From contig NZ_CP077093.1 in assembly GCF_014268755.2 (NCBI RefSeq), positions 2,654,001 through 2,718,000 of the forward strand: DNA of 64,000 bases. The letters run 5' to 3'. The notes under the pieces are model-generated. The model was given only the letters and a program-made list of their open reading frames with translations, made no database searches and was not told the DNA's origin. Each line of letters starts with the position of its first letter. The first letter of the stretch is position 1. Below, piece by piece: positions 19,021-29,204 of the stretch. This DNA is from Pseudomonas vanderleydeniana. Its GTDB lineage: Bacteria > Pseudomonadota > Gammaproteobacteria > Pseudomonadales > Pseudomonadaceae. Both the position numbers and the translations under genes were made by a program.

Positions 19021-20388
19021 TTATTGCCCGGCCGACCGGTGCTCGATTCGAGCCTTGGCCCGCTCGGCCTCCGTCGGCAATCCCAAGGCCTCGTACACCC
19101 GCACCAGATGCCGGTTGGTCGGCACATCCAGCGCATCGTAGCCGCGGCGCAGCTCCAGGGTCTGTTGCGCCACCAGCCAGTCGCCCGCGTGCAGCCGCGC
19201 GTCCAGTTCGATCTGGGCGAACAGGTCGCGCTGGGCATGGCTGCCGCCAATATCATTGAGGCGTGGCAGCACGCTGCCCAGGCGTTGCGCTGCGGTGTCC
19301 CAGCCACCACGGGCATGGGCCAGCAAACCTTCGGCCAGGGGCAGGGTGACCTGGGCCCAGGTGCCGCGACTGAAGGCCGGCGCAGAGAGACTGCGTTCGC
19401 GCAGGGCGTCGAGCAGTTGGTCCGCCTCAGCCAGGCCGGCACGCGCCAGGCCATACAGGTACTGCACGCTGAGAAACGGCTGTACCGTATCGCCGACCCG
19501 CACCCGCAGGTACGGCGCCAGCGCCTGCCAGCGCTGGCCGACATCGATGCCGGCCAGTTCCAGGCGGGCCAGCAATGACACCGCGCCGACCTGGTCCTGG
19601 GAGTACTCCGGGAGAATGCCCCACACATGCCGGTCGTAGATCTCCAGTACCCGTTGCGCCTGCCCGCGGGCCAGGTAGAACAGCGCCAGGTGCCACCAGT
19701 TGTGGGTGTACATGAACGAGTTGAGACCCTGCCAGTGGTGTTTCACGCTTTCCAGGAAATCGATGCCTTCCTCGATCCTTCCACGGGTCAGCAACACGTG
19801 GGCCAGGGCGTGCTGGGCCCAGGCTTCATCGGCCTGTAGCGCCAGCGCCTGGCGGGCGGCGGCTTCGGCTTCGTCCAGCAGGTGGCACTGTTCGTAGGCG
19901 AAGGCCAGCAGGCCGTGGCTGTGGGCGATTTCCGGCGCGGCGTCGCGTGCCTTGAGGGCGATACGCAGCAGTGCCGGCCAGTTGCCGCGGTTGAATTCCA
20001 CGTACTGGTTGAGCTTGGCGGCGAACAGGTCGCGGGGGAAATGCCCGAGCAGTTGTTCGGTCAGGCCCAGCACCCGGCCCAGGTCGTCGGCGATCCAGGC
20101 TTCGAGAGTGGCCAGGTAGAGATCGGCCCGCAGCTGGCCGGCTTCCACTTCACTGGCGCGCTGGCGATAACGCTCGGCCAGGCGCGGGCCCTCGGGCGAT
20201 TCGCTGAACATCAGCAGGATGCCGGCCAGGGCATTGGCCAGGCGCGAGCCCGGATCGGCATCGGCGGCGGCGAGGATGTGTTCGGCGCGCGGGTGGTAGC
20301 CGAGGAAGCCACCGACGAAGTCGTCGATGCCGAGTCGGGTGGCGGGGAGGTCGCTATCGATGGGGTTGCCCAGGTAATCCAGAGACAT
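19021..20388 (-). CDS. Tetratricopeptide-repeat protein (TTC38-like)
   Basis: A 455-residue, helix-rich protein without signal peptide. Recurrent pairs of amphipathic helices rich in Ala/Leu (AHSHGLLAFAYEQCHLLDEAEAAARQALALQADEAWAQHAL is split over two repeats) fit TPR folds, and the overall order resembles the TTC38 family (HNWWHLALFYLARGQ). No catalytic motif is seen, so it may be a scaffold or a peptide-binding protein. The ATG at 20388 follows a sigma-54 promoter core at 20426-20440, which places it in the same regulon as the divergent ABC importer. Function unknown. Confidence 0.75.
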   Translation of the reverse strand: MSLDYLGNPIDSDLPATRLGIDDFVGGFLGYHPRAEHILAAADADPGSRLANALAGILLMFSESPEGPRLAERYRQRASEVEAGQLRADLYLATLEAWIADDLGRVLGLTEQLLGHFPRDLFAAKLNQYVEFNRGNWPALLRIALKARDAAPEIAHSHGLLAFAYEQCHLLDEAEAAARQALALQADEAWAQHALAHVLLTRGRIEEGIDFLESVKHHWQGLNSFMYTHNWWHLALFYLARGQAQRVLEIYDRHVWGILPEYSQDQVGAVSLLARLELAGIDVGQRWQALAPYLRVRVGDTVQPFLSVQYLYGLARAGLAEADQLLDALRERSLSAPAFSRGTWAQVTLPLAEGLLAHARGGWDTAAQRLGSVLPRLNDIGGSHAQRDLFAQIELDARLHAGDWLVAQQTLELRRGYDALDVPTNRHLVRVYEALGLPTEAERAKARIEHRSAGQ

Positions 20389-20425
20389 GGCAGGAAAGCT
20401 CGGTGGTTCGAAGACCGCAGCTGTC

Positions 20426-20440
20426 GCAAGGGTTGTGCCA
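20426..20440 (-). promoter_or_regulatory. Sigma-54 (-24/-12) promoter for the TPR-protein gene
   Basis: The minus strand reads TGGCACAACCCTTGC, a full consensus match with correct spacing. The predicted start near 20414 gives a leader of about 26 nt before the ATG at 20388. Confidence 0.82.
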
Positions 20441-20457
20441 GGGGCGAAAAACACAGT

Positions 20458-20924
20458 CCGATCGTTCCCACGCTCCGCGTGGGAATGCCGCCCAAGACGC
20501 TCGGCGTCGCCGGGGCGGACTCGAGCGTCTTGGGCGGCGTTTCCACGGGGGCCATGGGAGCAATCAAGCCTAGGGGCTGCTCTGCAGCCCAGCGCGGGCA
20601 AGCCCGCTCGCCACAATGGTCATCTAGCCGGATGGCTCGGCTCATATCGGGTTCTGCTTTTTCCACAGTGCCGGGCGCGGGTTGTGGATTCCGATCGTTC
20701 CCACGCTCCGCGTGGGAATGCAGCCCAAGACGCTCGGCGTCGCCGGGGCGGACTCCGAGCGTCTTGGGCGGCGTTTCCACGGGGCCGTGGGAACGATCAA
20801 GCCTAGGGGCGGCTCTGCAGCCCAGCGCGGGCAAGCCCGCTCGCCACAAATGGTCATCTGGCCGGATGGCTCGGTTCATGTCGGGTGCTGCTTTTTCCAC
20901 AGTGCCGGGCGCGGGTTGTGGATT
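20458..20924. repeat. Two abutting 233-bp direct repeats with nested palindromes
   Basis: Copy 1 (about 20458-20690) is followed directly by copy 2 (20691-20924), with few differences. Each holds a 9-bp-stem hairpin (TTCCCACGC-tcc-GCGTGGGAA) and a longer hairpin with CCCAAGACGCT / AGCGTCTTGGG arms. In copy 2 an outer pair GATCGTTCCCACG / CGTGGGAACGATC encloses both. A REP-like gcgggcaagcccgctcgccaca follows. The block occupies the whole spacer between two divergent sigma-54 promoters. No gene is seen in it. Confidence 0.85.
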
Positions 20925-20976
20925 TTTCATCAGTCGATTACCGAGCCAGGCCTCGCAAATGCAGGCGCAAAGGCAC

Positions 20977-20991
20977 TGGCACAGGCCTTGC
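20977..20991 (+). promoter_or_regulatory. Sigma-54 (-24/-12) promoter for the ABC importer operon
   Basis: TGGCACAGGCCTTGC followed by T is identical to the promoter core of the TonB operon. The predicted start near 21003 lies about 57 nt before the ATG at 21060. Confidence 0.85.
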
Positions 20992-21059
20992 TAAATCGCT
21001 GGAAAGGGTCGCTCGCACCTGCCGTGCCGCGCCTGCCGAATCTTTCCTGCGGAGCCCCC

Positions 21060-22670
21060 ATGCCTGATTTCTCCCCGACCCCTTCGTCTCGCACCCGGCC
21101 GCTGCGCCGGGCCCTGTTCGGCCTGGCCGCCAGTGCGCTGATCCTGGCCGGCAGCGTACAGGCCCAGCCCCGCGATGGCGGCGTGTTGAACCTGGTGGCC
21201 CAGCCGGAACCGCCGTCGCTGATGCACGGCGTGGTCTCGCATGTCTCGACCCAGTATGTCAGTGGCAAGATCCTCCAGGGCCTGCTGACCTACGATACCC
21301 ACCTGCAACCCAAGCCGGTACTGGCCAAGAGCTGGACCGTCTCCGCCGATGGCCTGACCTACACCTTCGAACTGCAGGACGGCGTACGCTGGCACGACGG
21401 CCAGCCGTTCACCGCGGACGACGTGGTGTTCAGCTTCCAGACCTTTTACCCGGAAGTGGACAAGCGCCTCGGTGGTGTCTTCACCGAGTTCGTGGCGTCC
21501 ATCGAGGCCAACGGCCCGCTGCAGGTGACCTTCCACCTGAAGAAACCCTTCGAGCCGCTGCTCTCGTCGCTGGGCAGCGGCCTGCGTCCGGTGGTGCCCA
21601 GGCACCTCTACGAAGGCACCGATTTTCGCAACAATCCCTATAACCTGAAGCCGGTCGGTACCGGCCCGTTCGTGTTCCAGGAGTGGAAGCGTGGCGCCTA
21701 CATCAAGTTGGGCAAGAACCCCGACTACTGGAAAAAGGGCCTGCCGCACCTGGATGGCATCGTCTTCCACGTGATCCCCGACGCGTCCTCGCGGGCCGCC
21801 GCCTTCGAGCGGGGCGACGTGCAGGTGCTGCGCAGCGGCGATGCCGACTATTCCGACCTCAAGCGCCTGGGCAGCCTGCCAGGCGTGCAGTCCTCGGAGC
21901 AGGGCTGGGAACTGTATTCCGGCCTGGCCTTCCTGCAGGTCAACACCCGCAAGCCACCGCTGAACAATCCCAAGGTGCGCCAGGCGATCCTCTATGCGCT
22001 GAACCGGCCGTTCATCGTCGACAACATCTTCTTCGGCTCGGGCAAGGTCGCCCAGGGGCCCTTCGTCTCCAGCTCGCCGTATCACGACCCGCAACTGCCG
22101 CAGTACAGCTATGACCTGAAGAAGGCCAAGGCGCTGATCGCCGAGTCCGGTGTCGATGTCGGCGCGGTGCGCATCCGCCTGCTCAATGGCGAGAAGGGCG
22201 GTGCCTGGGAGCGCGCCGCCGAATACACCAAGCAGGCCCTGCAGCCACTGGGCTTCAAGGTCCAGGTGGTTACCTCGGACGCCGCGACCTGGTTCCAGCG
22301 AGTCAGCGACTGGGACTTCGACCTGACCTACAACTTCATCTTCCAGGTGGGCGACCCGTACCTGACCACCGCTTATCTCTACCGCTCCGACTACATCCTC
22401 AAGACCTCGCCGTTCGCCAACGTCAGCGGCTACGACAGCCCGGAGGCGGATGCCCTGTGGCGCAAGGTCGCCAACACCCCGGAAGGCGAGTCGCGGCGCG
22501 AGGCCTACAGCCAGCTGGAGAACCGCCTGAACACCGACCTGCCGATCGTGCCGATCTTCGAGATGCGCTACCCGACGCTCTATCACAGCCAGGTCAGGAA
22601 CCTGCTGCAGACCGCCACCAGCCTCAACGAGGATGACGAAAGCGTCTACCTCGACGCGCCGACGCCATGA
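21060..22670 (+). CDS. Periplasmic solute-binding protein of a peptide/glutathione-type ABC importer
   Basis: A 536-residue family-5 solute-binding precursor. The signal peptide covers about residues 1-37 (RRALFGLAASALILAGSVQAQ). The mature part shows LAKSWTVSADGLTYTFELQDGVRWHDGQPFTADDVVFSF, the signature region of DppA/OppA/GsiB proteins. The ATG at 21060 follows CGGAGCC. It captures the substrate in the periplasm for the two permeases encoded next (4-bp overlap). In E. coli the related gsi importer also has a fused ATPase and is tied to sulfur nutrition; a sulfur-containing peptide is therefore a reasonable guess here. Confidence 0.88.
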   Translation: MPDFSPTPSSRTRPLRRALFGLAASALILAGSVQAQPRDGGVLNLVAQPEPPSLMHGVVSHVSTQYVSGKILQGLLTYDTHLQPKPVLAKSWTVSADGLTYTFELQDGVRWHDGQPFTADDVVFSFQTFYPEVDKRLGGVFTEFVASIEANGPLQVTFHLKKPFEPLLSSLGSGLRPVVPRHLYEGTDFRNNPYNLKPVGTGPFVFQEWKRGAYIKLGKNPDYWKKGLPHLDGIVFHVIPDASSRAAAFERGDVQVLRSGDADYSDLKRLGSLPGVQSSEQGWELYSGLAFLQVNTRKPPLNNPKVRQAILYALNRPFIVDNIFFGSGKVAQGPFVSSSPYHDPQLPQYSYDLKKAKALIAESGVDVGAVRIRLLNGEKGGAWERAAEYTKQALQPLGFKVQVVTSDAATWFQRVSDWDFDLTYNFIFQVGDPYLTTAYLYRSDYILKTSPFANVSGYDSPEADALWRKVANTPEGESRREAYSQLENRLNTDLPIVPIFEMRYPTLYHSQVRNLLQTATSLNEDDESVYLDAPTP

Positions 22671-23656
22671 GCGGGGTGATCTTCCTCGGCTCGCGGCTGC
22701 TACGGGCACTGGCGATGGTGCTCGGGGTGCTGGTGCTGAGCTTCCTGCTGATCCGCCTGGCACCCGGTGACCCGGCGTTGATGCTGGCCGGGGAGGCCGG
22801 AGTCGACGATGCGCAGTACATCGCGCAACTGCGCCAGGACATGGGCCTGGACAAGCCGGTGGCCCAGCAGTTGCTGATCTACCTCGGCCACGTCGCACGG
22901 CTGGACCTGGGCTACTCCTATCGCAACCAGGCACCGGTCTGGTCGCTGATCGCCGAGCGTTTGCCGGCGACCCTGGCGCTGATGGGCTCGGCCTTCCTGG
23001 TGTCGTCGCTGGCGGGCATCGCCCTTGGTGTGCTCGCGGCGCGTAGCCGGGAACGGCGGCCATGGCTCGACCAACTGATTTCCCAGGGCGCGCTGCTGCT
23101 CTATGCGACCCCGTCGTTCTGGCTGGCGATGCTGCTGATCCTGCTGTTCTCGGTCAGCCTCGACTGGTTGCCGGCCTTCGGCATGGAAACCGTCGCCGCG
23201 AACTATCAGGGCCTGGCCTGGTGGGGCGACCGGCTCCGCCACCTGGTGCTGCCCTGCCTGTCGCTGAGCTTCCTGTTTCTCGCGCTGTACATCCACCTGA
23301 CTCGCGCCGCGACCCTGGAAGCGCTCGGCCAGGAGTACGTGCGCACCGCCCACGCCAAGGGCCTTTCACCGCGCCGGATTCTCTGGGCCCATGTGCTGCG
23401 CAATGCGCTGTTGCCGGTGGTGACCTTCGCCGGCCTGCAACTGGGGCAGTTGGCCAGCGGTATTCTGCTGATCGAGGTGGTCTACGCCTGGCCGGGGATC
23501 GGCCGTTTGATGTACGAGGCACTGGCTCAGCGCGACTACGGCGTGCTGATGGGCGGCTTCCTGGTAATTTCGCTGATGGTGGTGAGTTTCAACCTGCTGA
23601 CCGACCTGGCCTGTCGCTGGCTCGATCCACGAATTGGCGCCGGAGGGCAGCACTGA
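22667..23656 (+). CDS. ABC importer permease, DppB/GsiC type
   Basis: A 329-residue membrane protein with about six transmembrane segments, beginning with MSGVIFLGSRLLRALAMVLGVLVLSFLLIRLAPGDP, the usual DppB-type N-terminus. The EAA-type loop facing the ATPase is visible in EALGQEYVRTAHAKGLSPRRILWAHVLRNALLPVV. The start overlaps the binding-protein stop by 4 bp and the stop shares one base with the next start. It forms the inner-membrane channel with the product of 23656-24504. Confidence 0.9.
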   Translation: MSGVIFLGSRLLRALAMVLGVLVLSFLLIRLAPGDPALMLAGEAGVDDAQYIAQLRQDMGLDKPVAQQLLIYLGHVARLDLGYSYRNQAPVWSLIAERLPATLALMGSAFLVSSLAGIALGVLAARSRERRPWLDQLISQGALLLYATPSFWLAMLLILLFSVSLDWLPAFGMETVAANYQGLAWWGDRLRHLVLPCLSLSFLFLALYIHLTRAATLEALGQEYVRTAHAKGLSPRRILWAHVLRNALLPVVTFAGLQLGQLASGILLIEVVYAWPGIGRLMYEALAQRDYGVLMGGFLVISLMVVSFNLLTDLACRWLDPRIGAGGQH

Positions 23657-24500
23657 TGGCCGGTCATTCCTTTTGGCGGCGCTTCCTCGCCCAGCCCTCG
23701 GCGGTGGCCGGGTTGCTGTTTCTCTCGGGACTGGGCCTGCTGGCGCTGGCGGCCCCCTGGCTGACCGACAGCCTGCCGTGGGAGATGAACAGCCCGCCCA
23801 TGCTCGCGCCGTTCCACGATTCGGCGCACTGGCTGGGCAGCGATATGCTCGGCCGCGACCTGGGCAGTGGCCTGTTGTACGGCGCGCGGGTGTCCCTGGC
23901 GGTGGCCTCGCTGGCCAGCCTGGCGACCTTGCTGGTGGGGGCCGTGGTCGGTGCCCTGGCCGGTTATTTCGGGGGCTGGCTCGACGGTGTGCTGATGCGC
24001 CTCGCCGAGTTCTTCCAGATCGTCCCGCAACTGGTGCTGGCGGTGATCCTGGTGGCGGTGCTCGAACCGTCACTGGGTTCGATCGTGCTGGCCATCGCCC
24101 TGGTCGCCTGGCCGGCCGTGGCACGGCTGGTACGCAGTGAATTCCTCAGCCTGCGCCAGCGCGAATTCGTCCAGGCGGCACGGGTGCTCGGGCAGTCGTC
24201 GACGGCGATCATCTTCCGCCAGATCCTGCCCAATGCCCTGGCACCGCTGCTGGTGACCCTGACCTTCGTCATGGCCACCGCGATTCTCACCGAAGCGGCC
24301 CTGGCCTTTCTCGGTCTCGGCGACCCCGAGGCGATGAGTTGGGGCTACATGATCAATGCCTCCCGTGGGTTGCTGCGCGATGCCTGGTGGATGAGCCTGT
24401 GGCCGGGCCTGGCGATCCTGCTCAGCGTGCTGGCGGTGAACCGCGTCGGTGAGGGCCTGCGGGTGGCCTGCGAGCCGCTGCGGCAACCAGGAGTCGCCTC

Positions 24501-24504
<4 letters not shown>
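23656..24504 (+). CDS. ABC importer permease, DppC/GsiD type
   Basis: A 282-residue protein; the ATG at 23656 is in a TGATG junction with the previous stop. The N-terminus (WRRFLAQPSAVAGLLFLSGLGLLALAAPWLTD), the segment HWLGSDMLGRDLGSGLLYGARVSL and the EAA loop (REFVQAARVLGQSSTAIIFRQILPNALAPLLV) are typical of DppC-type permeases, with about six membrane segments. It overlaps the ATPase gene by 4 bp. Longer reading frames upstream lie inside the DppB-type gene and were not used. Confidence 0.9.
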
Positions 24505-26144
<1,640 letters not shown>

Positions 26145-26180
26145 GCGCCATTCCTATCCATCCGACAGGAGCCACAGCCC

Positions 26181-27017
26181 ATGGCTGAAGCTTTTTCCTC
26201 CGTTGAGCTGCCGCGAGTGCGCGGTGAACTGCTCGAAATCCGCCCGGGCCGCCGCTTGAGTGTGGCGCACCGGCCCGGCCAGGCGCAGGCCGACACCGTG
26301 GTGTTCTTCTGCCACGGTGCCGGCGGCAACAAGGACCAGTGGCGCCATCAGTGGCAGGCGCTGGGCGAAGAAGGCTACAGCCTGGTGGCCTGGGATCTGC
26401 TCGGCCATGGCGGCAGCGACAAGCCGCGCCGGTCGGCGGCCTATGCCTGGGCCGAGCTGGTGGCCGACTACCAGGCGCTGCTGCGGCGCTTCGGTGGCCG
26501 GCGCAACCTGATCGTCGCGCATTCCTTCGGCACCGGCCTGTCGATGAGCACGTTGTTGCAATCGCAGGCGGTCAGTGGCGCGCTGTTGCTGGGCTCGCAA
26601 CTGCACCGGCCGTTGAGTCGCGGCGGGCTGATGGCGTTGCCGGCCTGGGTGCTGGAGCTGATCCGTCCGGTGTTGGCCAAGGGCTTTCGCCAGCGTGCCT
26701 GGCACGCCGCGGCCGATCGGCAACTGGTCGCCTATGAGGAGAAGGTTACCGAGAACAACCGGCTGTATGTGTTCAAGGGACTGCTCGAAGGTGTGCAATG
26801 GCCGGACGCCGGCCACCTGGCGAGCCTCCGGCTGCCGATCGAGGTGGTCTCCGGCGACAGCGACGGGTTGACCCCGGCCAGTGGCGGCGAGGCCCTGGCC
26901 CGGCAGTTGCCCGACGCCGGCTTCGAGGTGCTGGAGGCGTGCGGGCACCAGTTGATGCTGGAAAAACCCCGGCAGGTGCTGGAGGCCTTCCGCCGCCTGA
27001 CGCAGCGGCTCGCCTGA
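26181..27017 (+). CDS. Alpha/beta-fold hydrolase
   Basis: A 278-residue cytoplasmic hydrolase. The oxyanion segment is H45-GAGG, the nucleophile elbow is AHS115FG, a candidate acid lies in VSGDSDGLTP and the catalytic His in EACGHQLMLEKP. The ATG follows GACAGGAGCC. The gene starts 36 bp after the ATPase and should belong to the same sigma-54 operon, so it may open an ester or amide of the imported compound. There is no signal peptide. The substrate is unknown. Confidence 0.85.
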   Translation: MAEAFSSVELPRVRGELLEIRPGRRLSVAHRPGQAQADTVVFFCHGAGGNKDQWRHQWQALGEEGYSLVAWDLLGHGGSDKPRRSAAYAWAELVADYQALLRRFGGRRNLIVAHSFGTGLSMSTLLQSQAVSGALLLGSQLHRPLSRGGLMALPAWVLELIRPVLAKGFRQRAWHAAADRQLVAYEEKVTENNRLYVFKGLLEGVQWPDAGHLASLRLPIEVVSGDSDGLTPASGGEALARQLPDAGFEVLEACGHQLMLEKPRQVLEAFRRLTQRLA

Positions 27018-27045
27018 GGAGGCAGTGTAGCCACCGAGGAACGGC

Positions 27046-27090
27046 TGCAAGGATTTCCGTGACCGACCGGTCATTCGTCGGAACCTTGCA
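27046..27090 (+). other. Long imperfect dyad upstream of the small gene
   Basis: Outer arms TGCAAGG and CCTTGCA plus inner TTCCG/CGGAA form a 45-bp imperfect inverted repeat 97-141 bp before the start codon at 27187. It could fold in RNA or be an operator; nothing links it to a known factor. Confidence 0.4.
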
Positions 27091-27186
27091 ACAGAGCCTG
27101 CGCATTGCCCTGACTGGTCTACGCTCAAGGTTTTTGAGGCGCCGGCAGCCGGCCGGCGGTGATCAACCTTGGAAAGGAGTGGCCGA

Positions 27187-27393
27187 ATGAAAAAGGCATA
27201 CATGGAAGACAATGGCGATGAGTTCCCGATCAACAATCTGCTGCGCTGCGGGCAGACGCCCTATGCCGCCGATTTCGGGGGGGAGGCGCCCGTGCAGGAG
27301 GCTTCGACTCGGACCAGCCAGCCGGCACCGAGTGGGTTGTTGAGGCGGCCCTATTTTCCCAAGGCCAGGCCACGCCTGAAAAAACTGGCGTGA
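27187..27393 (+). CDS. Small protein of unknown function (68 residues)
   Basis: The ATG at 27187 has AAAGGAG at ideal distance and a rho-independent terminator follows the stop by about 45 bp, so the frame looks genuinely expressed. The product begins MKKAYMEDNGDEFPINNLL, has one Cys and a basic, Pro-rich C-terminus (RRPYFPKARPRLKKLA). There is no membrane segment or signal peptide. No family was recognised. It sits alone between the alpha/beta hydrolase and the HIT gene. Confidence 0.6.
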   Translation: MKKAYMEDNGDEFPINNLLRCGQTPYAADFGGEAPVQEASTRTSQPAPSGLLRRPYFPKARPRLKKLA

Positions 27394-27438
27394 GATCACG
27401 CCGGGCGGTGGGCTGAGGCTCCCGTGGCGTTGAAGAAT

Positions 27439-27469
27439 CCGGAGTCCGCGAGGGCTCCGGTTTTTTTTT
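27439..27469 (+). terminator. Rho-independent terminator
   Basis: CCGGAG at 27439-27444 pairs with CTCCGG at 27455-27460 and is followed by nine T residues. It ends the transcript of the small gene. The remaining sequence to 27723 shows no gene. Confidence 0.85.
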
Positions 27470-27723
27470 GGGGCTGCGGCGCAAGGGCAGTCGATATTTT
27501 TTGAAGGGTTTTCTGAAAACAAATCAGCGCCTTAGCTGTTTTTCGGGGGCGCCGGATACAAAAAATTTCAAAACTGGCGTGTACAGCCGTTCAAGCGTCA
27601 GCGTATTTTCGCCGCAAGCTGTTCGATCAGCGGTATGGGTCTGTAATGGAATTCAGCCTGTAGCAAGCCCCGGGGCAACCCCCTCCAGCGGGCCTGCACA
27701 TAACAATTAGAGGGAGCTAACCC

Positions 27724-28161
27724 GTGAACTGCATTTTCTGTGCAATCGTCGCCAAGCTGGCACCTGCGAGCATCGTCCATGAAGACGAGCAGTGCCTGGC
27801 CTTTCTTTCCATCCAGCCGATCACGCCCGGTCACGTGCTGGTCATTCCCAAGGCCCACGCCAGTGGCCTGAGTGAAGTTCCTCCTGCCATTGCTGGCCAT
27901 GTGATGCTGGTCGCACAGCGCGTGGCTGATGCATTGCGCAACAGCGGCCTGCAACTCGATGGACAGCCTTGCGAGGGCATCAACCTGCTGTTGTGCGATG
28001 GCGCCGTGGCCGGCCAGACGGTCGGCCATGCCCACCTGCATGTGATCGCGCGATTCGTCGGCGATGGCTTCGACCTCGCGCACGGCGATATTCCCATGGC
28101 CAACCCGCAGGTGCTGGGTGAGCGTGCCGAGCTGATTCGTTCGGCCCTGGAACAACGCTGA
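27724..28161 (+). CDS. HIT-family nucleotide-binding protein
   Basis: A 145-residue histidine-triad protein starting at a GTG preceded by GAGGGAG. A CxxC pair (C3, C6) sits in CIFCAIVA, the substrate segment is ITPGHVLVIPKAH, and the triad is H102-A-H104-L-H106 in GHAHLHVIAR. HIT proteins hydrolyse nucleotide phosphoramidates, dinucleoside polyphosphates or similar. It stands alone between two hairpins, so co-transcription with the FeeM-like operon is uncertain. Confidence 0.9.
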   Translation: MNCIFCAIVAKLAPASIVHEDEQCLAFLSIQPITPGHVLVIPKAHASGLSEVPPAIAGHVMLVAQRVADALRNSGLQLDGQPCEGINLLLCDGAVAGQTVGHAHLHVIARFVGDGFDLAHGDIPMANPQVLGERAELIRSALEQR

Positions 28162-28178
28162 GCAAAATGTAGCGTGTA

Positions 28179-28202
28179 GCCGCCGACTGGGGAGTCGTCG
28201 GC
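28179..28202 (+). terminator. Hairpin after the HIT gene
   Basis: Ten-base arms (28179-28188, 28193-28202) pair with one mismatch around gggg; no T-run. Confidence 0.45.
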
Positions 28203-28261
28203 TGCGGCGCAGTGTTCTGTCTATCGATTGTTGCCTGCTGGCCTCCATCGCCAGCCGGTCG

Positions 28262-28281
28262 GCTCCTGCACGGGAGCTTTT
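28262..28281 (+). terminator. Short terminator-like hairpin with T-run before the FeeM-like gene
   Basis: GCTCC pairs with GGAGC across a 6-nt loop and TTTT follows. It could end read-through from the HIT gene or act as an attenuator ahead of the FeeM-like operon. Confidence 0.4.
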
Positions 28282-28389
28282 GAACAATATGCGTATGCAA
28301 GAGGTGAACTCATGAGTGGATTCATGGGTTCCGTGTCGTGTGTCTGGTCGAGAGAAAATATACGAAACATAATAATAAGGGAGCGTCTC

Positions 28390-29166
28390 ATGTCGTCATA
28401 CGGAAGTAACAAATCGGTATTGCCGTTTACTACCATGCAACTGGTGAAAGATGATTCGGCCGGTGCGGCGATTCATGCCTTTTATGATTCGGTACTGCAG
28501 GAACATTGCCAATCCGACAAGGTCAAGGTCAGGCAGGTTGTAACACCTGAACAGTTTTCCGAGTTGTCGCGCGCCCGTTATCGGTTATATGGCCAGCGCA
28601 AGGTGTATTACCGTACCCTGTTCGGTGACTCGGTCGATGAAACAGTCTGTCTCGACGAGTATGACTCCCGTTCCTATGTCTTTGCCTGTTATTACGATGG
28701 CGAGATCATTGGTACCCAGCGTATTACGCCGTTTCCTCACGAATCCGGCGAGTACATCGATCACCAGCGCCTGCTGCAGTTCTCCGGCCCGGGCTACGAG
28801 AACGAGTGCGTCGAGCTCTCCCGGCTGATCGTCGACAAGCATGCACCGGTGAAGAACGTGGTCACCGCCCTGGCCATGACCGGCGCTTCGCTGGTGGCCC
28901 TGCTGGGTGGCTACAAGACCTTCATCACCTATGTGAAGCCACGCCTGGCGCCGAAATTCGACAGTTCGGTGTTCGACCAGGACGGCATCCTGTTCCAGAT
29001 CCCGGCTCGTGGTGATCACTACTACGCCCTGTACAAGGGTGAACTGCTGCCGTCGGTGACGACCTATTTCGGCCTGGAACAGTTTCCGGCGGATCTTCGG
29101 GACATCGATGCGCTGATGCGCCATACCCTGGCCGCGCGTGCTACCCGCCAGGTGCTGGCGGTTTGA
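28390..29166 (+). CDS. FeeM/LuxI-like N-acyltransferase (N-acyl amino acid synthase family)
   Basis: A 258-residue GNAT-fold protein resembling FeeM and the acyl-homoserine-lactone synthases. FSELSRARYRLY lies at 56-67, DEYDSRSYVFACYYDGEIIGTQRITPF matches the LuxI/FeeM core, and E142-L-S-R145 is followed by LIV. Such enzymes move an acyl chain from acyl-ACP to an amino acid or related amine. The start at 28390 has GGGAG upstream; an in-frame ATG at 28312 with GAGGTG would add 26 residues. The early gene is less GC-rich than its surroundings. It opens a three-gene run whose chemistry is unassigned. Confidence 0.75.
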   Translation: MSSYGSNKSVLPFTTMQLVKDDSAGAAIHAFYDSVLQEHCQSDKVKVRQVVTPEQFSELSRARYRLYGQRKVYYRTLFGDSVDETVCLDEYDSRSYVFACYYDGEIIGTQRITPFPHESGEYIDHQRLLQFSGPGYENECVELSRLIVDKHAPVKNVVTALAMTGASLVALLGGYKTFITYVKPRLAPKFDSSVFDQDGILFQIPARGDHYYALYKGELLPSVTTYFGLEQFPADLRDIDALMRHTLAARATRQVLAV

Positions 29167-29204
29167 AAAACACAATAAAACGACACTATCGAGGTTGATG
29201 TCAG

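Noticed and set aside
20458..20924. Possible CRISPR-like or gene duplication signal in the tandem 233-bp repeats
   Set aside because: Only two long units exist, with no spacers and no cas genes; the content is palindromic non-coding sequence of the kind scattered in Pseudomonas genomes.
27187..27393. Small protein as a RiPP precursor peptide
   Set aside because: No modifying enzyme, protease or exporter lies next to it, and it has no clear leader-core boundary.
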